Below are positions 23,955 to 34,762 of a stretch of DNA of 64,000 bases, piece after piece. The DNA is taken from positions 4,068,001-4,132,000 of the forward strand of contig NC_092341.1 of NCBI RefSeq assembly GCF_046630445.1, in the 5' to 3' direction. Every line of letters starts with the position of its first letter. Within the stretch, counting starts at the first letter, position 1. Below the pieces are notes generated by a model that was given only the letters and a program-made list of their open reading frames with translations, had not been told where the DNA came from and ran no database searches. A program made the position numbers and the translations under genes. The stretch is from Rutidosis leptorrhynchoides. Its lineage: Eukaryota; Streptophyta; Magnoliopsida; Asterales; Asteraceae.

Positions 23955-26900
23955 TATTAAATAAAAAAAAAATTTATAGTAGCAATTTACATAATTCATA
24001 TTTAACAACAACAATAGATCTTTTAATTCACAATGTACAACTCATATATGCTTCTTGAACCCCAAGGGGTAGTTTGGTGGTTGGCTTAAGACTCTTTAGT
24101 GGAGAACCAAGTTCAATCTCATACTCTACAACTCTGGGAGCTTGCCTAAATAAAAAAAAAAAAAAAAAAAATGACCAGTTTTTTTTATTTTTTTATTTTA
24201 ACGTACGTATTGTAGTAAGAGTGCCATTTTAACAAACAACACAACAAACAAACAAAAAACCAATTCTATCAAACCCTAACACTTTGAAAAACACAAACCT
24301 TAATCAAAACTCCTTATTTGTCAAAACACAAGCTCAAGCTCACAAGAGGCCACAAGTTCAAACCTTACTAGAGGCATATCTTAGGGTGGCTAGAAAAAAA
24401 AAAGTCATAAATGGTCACGGGATAACCGGTTAGGTTGCATACGTCTGAGTTAAAATACTCTTGTAGTCCTCGTGTAGGAATATCTTATCTGTTTACCGGT
24501 TTACAATCTCTAACTCAACTTTAATTCCCATATAGATTCTCAACAACCTATTCGATACGGCTCCTAAGTCATTCAACTTGTGACCACTTACAAACACGTT
24601 CATCTTACAAATGACTGTCATTGTCATTGGCTACCACTGACAACCGTTGATCGATTTTTTGAAACGATTATGATTAACCGAATTAGACCCTTCTCATAAA
24701 CCAATTAATCACCGATCAATCCCGATTTCTGCAACTCTATTCTTTAGAATGTTTTAGTTACGCATAACAACTGATAAACCTGTTTAAAGAGTGTATCTTG
24801 AAGTATACGATGAACTTCTTCATTTCATTTATTCCTATATACTAATGGGCATCCAATATTTGGTCGTTTTGGCCATTCAAGGAAAACCAAACGACAACCC
24901 AAAAAAAAAAAAAAGTCAACCTTACCCCCTAAACTTAACCCCATGTACACATCCAACCCCCAAAACAAGGGGGTAAAATCTTAAATCACAAAATTATTAA
25001 AAAAATAATAAAACTAACTTCACCCAATTTTTTTTACGGGCCCTATCTTACCGCTCGGTGCGAGTTAAATTTTTCCGACATCGCCGTTCAACTCGAAATA
25101 ATTTTACGAACACAACGCAACTAGCTACACGCAAAATGGACTGTTTTTAAAAAACGTTAAATATTTCCGGGCTACTTTTAATACATATACATACACGTAT
25201 AATAAATAACCCAAACTAACCACCTCATATCAATGGTTCTAATCCCTTTTCTACATATTTTCCCAGCGTAAAAATGCGTTATAACTTAGGTATACTAGGT
25301 AGTAACCAAGTGTTTCCAAAAATACCCGTACCAACGCGTTTTAAATTCTGTAAATAAATAACGCTACGTTAAATATGAACATGCAACCCGAAAGGCCCCG
25401 CTGCATCACGTGGGCCGGTATTTTTCTAGTTTTCATACAACAAAAAAGATGTAAATTAAATATACATATTTGATTTTTTTATATCTTTAGAATTAGAGTT
25501 CGGATTTAAAAAATCTGGATTAGTATTCACCGTGTAGATTCGGGGAAAAAAAATTTACAGTACATCTGATGTAAGATAACCAAAACTAATGAAAAATGAC
25601 TAATGACCGATGAAAAACAATGTTTAGGTTTTAGTAATTAGGGTTTAAAAACTAGGGTTTAGATTTTAGGGTTTAGGGTTTAGATTGAGTTTTTAAGACG
25701 AACGGTTTAGAGTTTAGGGTTTTGGGTTTAAGGACTAAATCCAAAACACTAAACCCTATCATACATGAGATGTATGATAAGATAAGCTGCAGTAAAAAAA
25801 AAAAAAATAAAAAAAAAAAAAAAAAAATTCTTTCTAAATTTAAACAATGAATACTAACCCGGAAATTATAAAATCTAAAATCTAACCTTTAATTTTAAAA
25901 ACATAAGAAAACAAATTTGCTTATCGCCAAGAGTGCTTATCCATTGATCTCTCCCCTATATATACTACTTGGCCACGTGGGTTTATTAGTTACAAACGTA
26001 CTTCCTCACAAAAAAAAAAGTTAGCTTGAAACATTCATTCATCTACTTTTCATAACAGCAACTATTTGAAATAAGAAACCCCAAAACAGCTCAACATACT
26101 ACTATAACAACATTAAATTTCCAAAGCAAACCACCAAAATATTCTTTTTAAAGCTTAATGAGTTCATGTTTGACCATATTATACGTACTTTTCATAGCAG
26201 CAACCATTTGAAATAAATGGAACCCCAAAACAACTCAACATACTACCATAAACAATATTTCAATTCTTAAGCAATCCACCATAATACTATTTCTAACATC
26301 TAATGAGTTCATGTTTAGCCATATTATATGTGCATAATACACCAATAATTAGGGTTAAGTTAAAGTAATTACCCTTTTTATCTCCGCTTCAGATACACGA
26401 GTCATGTGAGGGGGAAGTTCCTCCTTTTCCAATTCCTAAAGCATTTCATATGGGCTTTTCAGTAAAAAGATCAAGAAGCTTTATATCAACAACTTGTTTT
26501 TGTAATTAAAAAAAATATGCAGGATGACATACCAGCTCACCAATTAAAACGACATTCTCGCCACGGATTACATCAAGACCTAATGGAATGTCACAATATA
26601 GATCACCAACGATTACTCGCTCACATGCACCTTCAAGAACGGCATTTGCTGCACATGACAACACAAACATTCCTTAATATTATTATTATTATTCTTATTG
26701 TTATGTTATGTCATTATCAAAAAAGCATAAACGCAGAATAAGTAGGTTAAAGTGATAACTCCGGTACCAAATTGATCAAAAGATCGAAGTATCCCTAATA
26801 ACTTTCTACCATCTCGAAGCAACACAAGAAGCTTCTCTGTACAAAAAAAAAAAAAAAAGTAAATTATTTATTAACGTTAACGAGAATTGCAAGAAAGGAA

Positions 26901-28784
26901 TGAGAGAAAAGGTCACGAGCAATGAAACAAATTTAAATACACTCACATAAACGATAAACTGAATACAAATAATTTCTCCACGTGAAAACGATTATGCAAG
27001 GTCCTATATTGCATAATGTAGGATCACAGTGATAGAAAAACATATGCTTCAACAACACAAGCGGTTAATATAGTTTATAAATGAAAAATACTGATACCAA
27101 CATTAAATATGCAAGCATTAAAGATAACAGACACAGCTGTCAATAATGCAAATAGTTCAATAGTGCAATCGACTTGTCATCAAGTTTCTTACGTAAGTAA
27201 GAAACTGGCGACATATTAAATTTACAGATATCTTAGTTCTTGCCACAAACTAACTACATATACTTGGTGAAAAAAAGCATTGTGAAAATGAGCACAAACG
27301 TACAATCAAGAACCTGGTGTTGTAACTAACTGGTTCTTTAAATTCCTAAGTGAGAGATGTTGTCACAAGTTCATCGTCATATATCGTAACAATTTAGAAG
27401 TAAATGACTTGTTTATTGATTTAGGAATTTTAGATTAATCTTTACAACATATAAATTCTTAACTACATCTGTACTACCAAGCGTAATATAAATATACAAT
27501 TTATCTTTTCCATTTTTACTCTAATCTTTTATTTCTTAATGGTTTTCATTTTTTATAATGAAGTAACAAATAGTGCAGCAGATCATCAAATACAGGGATG
27601 AAAAATGCAGCAGTAACCTAGCTGTTCAATTTTTACGGAAGCATACATTAGTTGTGGCTGGTCAATACAGATCAACACTCAATAGTTACATATGTGTGCA
27701 AGTGGTCGCAAGACGTTTGTATTTTTTGTCTGAATTGCATGATTTATTATATATATTCAAAAGTAATGTAAATAGCTTTCCCAAATGGTTTGTACATTGA
27801 GAGTACAGGTTCAAGGGTAACATATAATCGAACTTCCCTAATTTGGACTCAATCAAAATGTACTTCTTATGGACCAATAGACCATAGACCCACAAAAACA
27901 TATCGCTAAACACGTCGAAAGTTAATACTATGAAGGATGACAGATGTACAAGGTTTACGAGTTTATTAAATAACATATATAAAACTCCGATAAATGGGAG
28001 TCAATTAAAGCTTACATGTTTTATAATGACGGGTAATAATGACATGTCACCAAATACTCACATATATAATGCCAAATTACAGAAATACGACAATATCATT
28101 CTTAGATGTTATTCAATGATACGTTACATGTTTTAGACCAATACCCAATGACAAAACACATTCCTAGAATGACAACCCCATATAAGCAGCACTAATTCAA
28201 TTCATCAATTGCCTCTTCAATAGTAACACATAGAAAAACATTATTGAGAAAACTGGTTTAGTGAGATACTAGCTAGAATACGACTTTTTACTCGTGCATG
28301 ATCATTCATTCCTGATCAAATTATTTGTTTCATATCATGAAATAATGTCAGTATACCATTGTTTCTACACATAGATCTTTTTTCTTTACGACCACTAGCG
28401 TCTAACAAGTGAATCATTCTATTAAGGCAATACTTTAGCATTGATAGGCACATGCATTAATCCTACACAATACACCGACAACTGTATGAATATTAGAGTA
28501 CTTTAATAATCAATATCAAGAGCTACTGTGTTAGAATCTAACTTGAATATCTAGCAAAAAAAAGTAACTTCTTAAGAGAAAAAAAAAAAATCCATATGAT
28601 GATGATAAAGCATACAGTACTATATTCCATTCACAGCATCTGCAAATTGCAGAAACATGCATATATAATAAAACAAAAGCATCTAAAAGCAGGTTCAACT
28701 TGAACTAAAATTGTTTCACTTACTATCAAGATAGCTTGCAAGAGAAGTAGACAAATATATATCTTCCGGGCCCGCCCACGACAT
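22821..28784 (-). CDS. LSM1: U6 snRNA-associated Sm-like protein LSM1 (mRNA decapping activator)
   Basis: Coding exons on the minus strand: 28724-28784, 26768-26836, 26533-26648, 26373-26435 and 22821-22898, all with GT-AG introns. They join in frame to 128 codons plus TAA, the usual length of plant LSM1. Landmarks: start MSWAGPEDIYLSTSLASYLD; Sm1 motif with KKLLVLLRDGRKLLG and SFDQFANAVLEG; a loop with LYCDIPLG; Sm2 motif VIRGENVVLIGEL; then ELPPHMTRVSEAEIKR; and the charged LSM1 tail with DLKGTMRKRMEFLD. LSM1 is the subunit that defines the cytoplasmic LSM1-7 ring, which binds 3' ends of deadenylated mRNAs and promotes decapping in P-bodies. All exons are intact. Intron 1 (1887 bp) and intron 4 (3474 bp) are long and hold repeats. 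The gene model rests on my manual splicing. Confidence 0.95.
24058..24172 (+). mobile_element. short tRNA-derived SINE in LSM1 intron 4
   Basis: CCCAAGGGGTAGTTTGGTGG (A-box region) and AAGTTCAATCTCA (B-box region) are spaced as in SINEs, with a pure A tract of about 19 bases at 24152-24170. It is antisense to LSM1. Another B-box-like word (CAAGTTCAAACCTTAC, about 24353) lies downstream without a clear partner. Confidence 0.55.
25555..25795. repeat. telomere-like repeat element in LSM1 intron 4, related to the 29.7-32 kb foldbacks
   Basis: Contains repeated TTTAGGG words, then ATTGAGTTTTTAAGACGAACG, GTTTAGAGTTTAGGG and TTTTGGGTTTA, followed by complementary AACACTAAACCCT. The same series occurs in the centre of each foldback unit at 29760-31983. 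The outer arms differ, so it is a diverged relative or shares only the centre. Confidence 0.6.
26044..26330. repeat. tandem duplication of ~142 bp in LSM1 intron 4
   Basis: The unit starts TACTTTTCATA(A/G)CAGCAAC and contains AACCCCAAAACA-CTCAACATACTAC and TAATGAGTTCATGTTT. Copies at 26044-26185 and 26186-26330 are clearly diverged, so it is old. It ends about 40 bp from the donor of exon 4. Confidence 0.75.
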
Positions 28785-29165
28785 TGAGCTCTAAATTTTC
28801 GGTTTTTCTAAAAAAAAAAAATCACCGAAAATTATCTTTGAATTAAACAAATTTGCATTAACAATAGCTCCTTCGCTATGAGTTCTTCACCTTAAGACAC
28901 TTATTGATTACTACAATTCCATGTTCTAACGATGAACAGTAATATTGAAACCCTAAATAAATCAATCAGAAAAGCACACCTATTAATTATCCCTGAATTT
29001 CTATATCAAAACACGCACACTCTCCTCGATTTATAAAATTATCAAGAAAGAGTCCTGCTTTTTTTTTCTTTCTTCCAGATCTATCTATAAACCCTAAATT
29101 ATAAGTATCCCCAAATCAGGGGAGGCGTTTGGAAGATAGGAGGGAGGTGGTCTGGTGACGTAATG
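28785..29165 (-). promoter_or_regulatory. 5' flank of LSM1 (probable 5' UTR and promoter)
   Basis: Sequence immediately upstream of the LSM1 ATG on the minus strand: AT-rich, no ORF. No TATA box can be assigned with confidence. It is bounded by the MITE at 29166. Confidence 0.4.
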
Positions 29166-29568
29166 TAGTGACCAAGGTTGCAAAATTAGCTATTCGGTAA
29201 TTAATACATTAATCTGCAATTCGGATTAATCGGGGATTGATCAGATTGTACTGTATACATTTAAATGATAAATTTGAAAAATTTAATGTGTAAATAAAGA
29301 AGAAAACATAAACATAAACTTTAACATAAATGTTTAAAATTGTTCATTTTGTTCAAAAACTCTAAATTTCTAGTTTAAATTCATGTTAAAATGTTGACCA
29401 ATTTTGACTTTGACAGACTTTGATTACCAAATTCGATTTTGACCCGTCAATCAAAGTTGACCAGTTAATTAAACTGATTTTGAAAAATCGGAACGAATTG
29501 CTCATAAAACTGAGTAATCGGGGATTAATCGGTGAGTAATCGGTTTTTTTACCACACTAGTAGTGACC
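29166..29568. mobile_element. hAT-type MITE with 8-bp target duplication
   Basis: An element of 387 bp (29174-29560) sits between two copies of TAGTGACC (29166-29173 and 29561-29568). The ends AAGGTTGCAAAA and, on the other strand, CTAGTGTGGTAAAA are imperfect inverted repeats. Inner ATTAATC(G)GGGATTGATC-like words also recur inverted. An 8-bp duplication and a short non-coding body fit a hAT MITE. It lies about 400 bp upstream of the LSM1 start codon. Confidence 0.7.
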
Positions 29569-29759
29569 CTTTGTTGGAGTTAAATTGAATTCAGTGATAT
29601 TTCAGTTGAAGTCCCTTAAAATATTAAGTAGTTTATGTTAGCTCCCTCTTTTTTGTTTTAATTTTTTACTTTACTTTATTTGTTTTTTACTTTACTTTAT
29701 ATATTAAATATTAAATTAATAAATTAATAATTATTAATTACTGGTGTGTATATATATAG
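29569..29759. other. AT-rich spacer before the foldback cluster
   Basis: TTTACTTTACTTTAT repeats and ATTAATAA runs; no gene seen. Confidence 0.5.
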
Positions 29760-30406
29760 TGGTAGGATTAGGGGAAGTAACCAATCGGATGAAAGCGGGG
29801 GGAAGCAAAAAAAAAAAATTTCGTTTTTTGAAAAAACTTTGTTCACGAACATTATAGATTAGATGAAAATATGAACATTTAATAAAGACACTTTGTGATA
29901 AATGTTTTTATTTTGGCGGAAAAACGCTCGAAGAAGTAATATATAACAATTATCGTTTTTTCGAGTGTATGTTGAAGTTTTAGATATTAGGGTTTATAGG
30001 GTTTAGATATTAGGGTTTAGAAATTTAGGGTTTAGGGTTTAGATTTAGGATTTAGATTGAGTTTTTAACATGAACGGTTTAGAGTTTAGGCTTTAGGGTT
30101 TGGGGTTTTGGGTTTAGGGACTAAACCCAAAGCACCAAACAGTAAACCCTAAACTCTAAATCGGGCTAAATTTTACTTCACAAAACATGAGGGAAAAAAA
30201 CGTTAACATTCTTCACGATCAATATTATCTCGAATGTTATTTTTGTCGATCGTTTTCCGCCTAAATAATAACATTCATCACGAAGTGTCTTTTTTAAATG
30301 TTCATATTTTCATGTGATCTTGATGCCTGAAAAAAAAATTCAAAAAAACGAAAATAAATAAAATGTTTTGCTTCCCCCAGATTGGTTACTTCCCCATTAC
30401 TCCTGC

Positions 30407-30407
<1 letters not shown>
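29760..30407. mobile_element. foldback (MITE-like) element, unit 1
   Basis: Starts GGTAGGATTAGGGGAAGTAACC and ends with the inverted counterpart GGTTACTTCCCCATTACTCCTGCC. The arms stay complementary for over 200 bp; for example GAAAATATGAACATTTAATAA pairs with the segment read as TTTAAATGTTCATATTTTC at about 30294-30312. The centre has TTTAGGG words facing CCCTAAA words. No ORF. Flanked by TA runs on both sides. Confidence 0.8.

Positions 30408-30408
<1 letters not shown>

Positions 30409-30479
<71 letters not shown>
30409..30479. repeat. (AT)n microsatellite between foldback units 1 and 2
   Basis: Uninterrupted AT run of 71 bp. ORFs predicted across it (poly-Tyr/Ile) are artefacts. Confidence 0.97.
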
Positions 30480-30480
<1 letters not shown>

Positions 30481-30482
<2 letters not shown>

Positions 30483-31161
30483 GTAGGATCAAGAGGGAAG
30501 TAGCCAATCGGGAGGGAAGCGGGGGGAAGCAAAAACTTTTTTTTTCGTTTTTTTGAAAAAACTTTGTTCACGAACATTATAGATGGGATGAAAATATGAA
30601 CATTTAATAAAGACACTTTGTGATAAATGTTTTTATTTTGGCTGGAAAACGCTCGAAGAAATAATATATAACAATTATCGTGTTTTTCGAGCGTATGTTG
30701 AGGTTTTAGCTATTAGGGTTTAGATATTAGGGTTTATAGGGTTTAGATATTAGGGTTTAGAAATTTAGGGTTTATGGTTTAGATTTAGGATTTAGATTGA
30801 GTTTTTAACATGAACGGTTTAGAGTTTAGGGTTTAGGGTTTAGGGTTTGGTGTTTTGGGTTTATGGAATAAACCCAAAACACCAAACCCTAAACCCTAAA
30901 CCCTAAACTCTAAATTGGGCTAAATTTTACTTCACAAAACGTGGAGAGAAAAAAACGTTCATATTCTTCACGAACAATATTATCTTGAATGTTATAATTG
31001 TCGATCGTTTTCCCGCCTAAATAATAACATTCATCACGAAGTGTCTTTTCTAATGTTCATATTTTCGTGTGATCTTGATGCCGGAAAAAAATTCCAAAAA
31101 AAACAAAAAAAAAAAATATTTGCTTCCCCCCGATTGGTTACTTCCCCATTGATCATGCCCT
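30481..31161. mobile_element. foldback (MITE-like) element, unit 2
   Basis: Same organisation and orientation as unit 1, with the start TGGTAGGATCAAGAGGGAAGT and the end ACTTCCCCATTGATCATGCCC. The centre TTAGGGTTTAGGGTTTGG faces CCAAACCCTAAACCCTAA as a near-perfect palindrome. Confidence 0.8.
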
Positions 31162-31175
31162 ACTTAATTAATAAG

Positions 31176-31180
<5 letters not shown>

Positions 31181-31264
<84 letters not shown>
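31181..31264. repeat. (TA)n microsatellite between foldback units 2 and 3
   Basis: Uninterrupted TA run of about 84 bp. Confidence 0.97.
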
Positions 31265-31269
<5 letters not shown>

Positions 31270-31271
31270 AG

Positions 31272-31983
31272 GGGTAGGATCAAGAGGGAAGTAACCAATC
31301 GGGGGGAAGCGGGGGGAAGGAAAAAAATTTTTTTTTTTCATTTTTTGAAAAAACTTTGTTCACGAACATTATAGATGAGATGAAAATATGAACATTTAGT
31401 AGATACACTTTGTGATAAATGTTTTTATTTTGGCGGGAAAACGCTCGAAGAAGTAATATATAACAATTATCGTGTTTTTCGAGCGTATTTTGAGGTTTTA
31501 GCTATTGGGGTTTAGATATTAGGGTTTAAATATTAGGGTTTATAGGGTTTAGATATTAGGGTTTAGAAATTTAGAGTTTAGGGTTTAGATTTAGGATTTA
31601 GATTGAGTTTTTAACACGAACGGTTTAGAGTTTAGGGTTTAGGGTTTAGGGTTTGGTGTTTTGAGTTTATGGAATAAACCCAAAACACCAAACCCTAAAC
31701 CCTAAACCCTAAACCCTAAACTCTAAATCGGGCTAAATTTTACTTCACAAAACATGAAGAAAAAAAACGTTCATATTCTTCACGAACAATATTATCTTAA
31801 ATGTTATTTTTGTCGATCGTTTTTCCGTCTAAATAATAACATTCATCACGAAGTGTCTCTTCTAAATGTTTATATTTTCGTGTGATCTTGATGCCGGAAA
31901 AAAAAATTCAAAAAAAAACGAAAAAAAAAAAATTTGCTTCCCCCCGCTTTCCCCCGATTGGTTACTTCCCCATTGATCCTGCC
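31272..31983. mobile_element. foldback (MITE-like) element, unit 3
   Basis: Start GGGTAGGATCAAGAGGGAAGT, end ACTTCCCCATTGATCCTGCC, same arms and telomere-like centre as units 1 and 2, followed by another TA run (31984-32010). Units 2 and 3 are closer to each other than to unit 1 by eye. Confidence 0.8.
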
Positions 31984-32010
<27 letters not shown>

Positions 32011-32014
<4 letters not shown>

Positions 32015-32300
32015 CTTATTAATTACTTAATTAATTATTAATTATCATTAACTAATTATTATCATTATTATTATTATGTTATAGTTCTACTTAGCCGATT
32101 TATTTTATGATCTATGGTCTATCGGAGCTACTCATTTTAATCAATAACTAAAATTTTAACGGGTATCTCTAATATGGGGAACCTTCTTAAAATGAAAGGT
32201 AATGGACTCTATTTCACCATGTTTAAGATCGTCTAAAAAATTAAAGAGCCTTTACAAAGACAATCTATTACTCCATCTTATAAGTTAAAGGTAACGGGTT
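32011..32300. other. AT-rich spacer before copia element B1
   Basis: ATTATTAATTAT-type sequence, then unique sequence ending in the target site GAGCC. No gene seen. Confidence 0.5.
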
Positions 32301-32305
32301 GAGCC

Positions 32306-33046
32306 TGTTGGAGGTTTTATTGAAATTTCGTGTAGGGTAAAATAATCGATAGCCGGATAAATCACTGAATCGTGGTATCACTTTCCGAAAGTAATTATTC
32401 GACCCTTATTGCCTGGGTTACACGAATATCACTTTGGGATAAGACAGAGATTAGTTCTTGTTATTGGCAGTAAACAAGAACTCTTTTGATAAGAGTATTA
32501 AGGTGTTTTTCGTATATCTTATTCTCATAAATGATAGTCCTTATTTATAGGCACCCAAAAATAAGTATTATTTTACGATGGAGATGTTTCACTAACTAAT
32601 TTCGTTTTCAAATCTAAAACAAATCTTTTACATAAAGTTGTTTGATTTATTTCCAACAACCAAATTAAGGAAATCGTTTTCAAATCTAAACAAATCCTTT
32701 ACATAAAGTTGTTTGTTTTATTTCCAACAACCAAATCAAGGAAATCGTTTTCAAATCTAAAACAAATCCTTTACATAAAGTTGTTTGTTTTATTTCCAAC
32801 AACCAAATTTAGGAAATCGTTTTCAAATCTAAAACAAATCCTTTACATAAAGTTGTTTGTTTTATTTCCACGATGGAGATGTTTCACCTAGTGCAGGAAT
32901 AATACTTCCGTAATCACTCAAATTTGTGATAATGGAAAACCACTTTCGGGTCCGGGCAATCTATCACTTAATGGGTGTACACTCCGTACCTCCTAACCCG
33001 TTTACAAGTGTAGATTAAATCCCTCAATTACACTAAATTTCCAACA
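32306..33046 (-). repeat. 3' LTR of B1 (741 bp)
   Basis: On the element strand it starts TGTTGGAAATTTAG at 33046 after the purine tract GGGGAGGATT (33047-33056) and ends CCTCCAACA. TATA-like TATAAATAAGG at about 32541-32551. Confidence 0.95.
32603..32870 (-). repeat. four tandem 72-bp repeats in U3 of the B1 LTR
   Basis: Starts at about 32603, 32675, 32746 and 32818; each unit contains CGTTTTCAAATCTAAAACAA and CATAAAGTTGTTTG. The array is bracketed by CGATGGAGATGTTTCAC on both sides and repeated in the other LTR from 37589. On the element strand it lies just upstream of the TATA-like box, where copia U3 enhancer repeats occur. Confidence 0.88.
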
Positions 33047-33577
33047 ATCCTCCCCAATTTAGTGCAATTCGTTTCATGAGAATTAAACAAATTAAAACAA
33101 AAACTTATGCATAAATGAAAATATCTTGAAGATTGAATTTTCACCTTAGTACATTACACATTCCAAATATTCGAGAATCGGGGTGTTCTAAGAATTGAAC
33201 CCTTCAACCCATTTGAATAACTGAAAATAACATACACATAAGTTTTCAAATACTCTAAAGCTATCCTGACACTTTACAAGCCATGTGTCCATATCCATTC
33301 ATGAATGTATCTAAAGCAAAAGTCCAAGCTTTGTTGAAGCGGCAAAACTTCACATTCACATAGGTAGTTCATTTCAGTCATGCACCTGCTATTGCACTTT
33401 TTCAAATAAACTATTAAGAAGCTAAACTTCATCCTCACCTTCAACAGGTCCGAATACATACCTTACTTTGGGATGATACAAAATTTTGTACTCCAAATTT
33501 CTAAGTATAAGCCTTCCACATTGAATTCAACTTCTAATTTTCATCAGAAGGGAATTGGGTATCTTATAATTAGAAAT

Positions 33578-34762
33578 TTATGTGGACTTTAAACCCATCC
33601 CCACAGCAGACTTGTTCACCAAGTCTCTTGCCAATCCCTTCGTCAAGTGATCAGCTAAATTCTGTTGCTACCTCACGAACACTATAGAAATCACCCCATT
33701 CATGATGAGTTCACGAATCATGCTATGTCTGACACCTAAGTGTCTAGAATTTCCATTGTACATCTGGCTATAAACCTTTGCCAATGTCGCAGCACTATCA
33801 CAATGGATAGACATGGGTGCTATAGGTTTAGGCCATAATGGTATCTCATGGATCAAGTTTCTAAGCCATTCTGCTTCTTTACCAGCAGCAGCTAAAGCAA
33901 CAAACTCAGATTCCATCGTTGAGTTGGTAATACATGTCTGCTTCTTAGAAGCCCATGAAATAGCACCTCCCCCAAGCAAGAACACCCAACCACTCGTTGA
34001 AGAATGATCTTCAATATTGGTTATCCAACTCGCATCAGAATATCCTTCTATTACCGAAGGAAACCCATTATAAGATAAACTATAGTCCATAGTTTTCTTC
34101 AAGTACTTCAGTACCCGCCTAATTGCTTGCCAGTGATGAGTACTAGGATTACTAGTATATCTACTCAGTTTTCCCACAGCAAAAGCAATATCTGGCCTTG
34201 TACAAGTCATGGCGTACATCAAACAGCCAATCACCTGAGAATACTCAAGTTGTGATACAGCTTCACCTTGATTAGGAATAAGCTTCTCACTTGGATCAAC
34301 AGGGGTACTCACAGGATTACATTCAAAGCAATTGAACTTTTTCAACACCTTCTCAATATAATGAGATTGACAAATCGAAATTCCTTTGCTTTCACTTCCT
34401 GGCATGACAAAGCCCTGAGGTTGGTTCATATAAACCTCCTCATCCAATTCACCATTCAAGAATGTTGTCTTCACATCCATCTGGTGAATAACTAGATTGT
34501 GAATCGTAGCCAAAGCAATCAGCAGTCTAATGGTAGTGATACGTGCCACGGGAGCATAAGTATCAAAATAGTCAATTCCAGACTTTTGTCTAAAGCCTTG
34601 AATGACTAACCTTGCCTTGAACTTTTCAATAGTTACATCCACCTTCATCTTCTTTTTGAAAATCCATTTGCAACCCAATGGTTTGCAACCAGGAGGTAGA
34701 TCAGCTAACACCCAAGTGTTATTGCCCATGATAGAATCTATCTCATCATTAATTGCCTCTTT
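33578..34762 (-). pseudogene. B1 reverse transcriptase (core deleted) and RNase H
   Basis: Continues the GAG-IN frame after TGA 34763-34765, which stands where Trp is expected (AF[12 protein letters not shown]). It has the RT entry block ([50 protein letters not shown]), then jumps from [10 protein letters not shown] straight to [14 protein letters not shown]. Compared with B2 about 120 residues, including the catalytic YVDD, are missing, yet the frame is kept. The RNase H part follows ([45 protein letters not shown]). A TAG after GVISIVFVR interrupts the end; the original stop is probably TAA at 33578-33580. Confidence 0.88.

Noticed and set aside
25620-25770. interstitial telomere (TTTAGGG)n
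   Set aside because: Words are spaced irregularly and embedded in a repeated element, so this is not a telomeric array or a chromosome fusion point.
27573-28136. short ORFs in LSM1 intron 1
   Set aside because: Intronic, AT-rich and without homology that I can recognise.
30368-31271. ORFs made of alternating Tyr/Ile on both strands
   Set aside because: They are translations of the (TA)n microsatellites between the foldback units.
32603-32870. CRISPR-like array (four regular repeats)
   Set aside because: Repeats are contiguous 72-bp units without unique spacers, inside a plant LTR.
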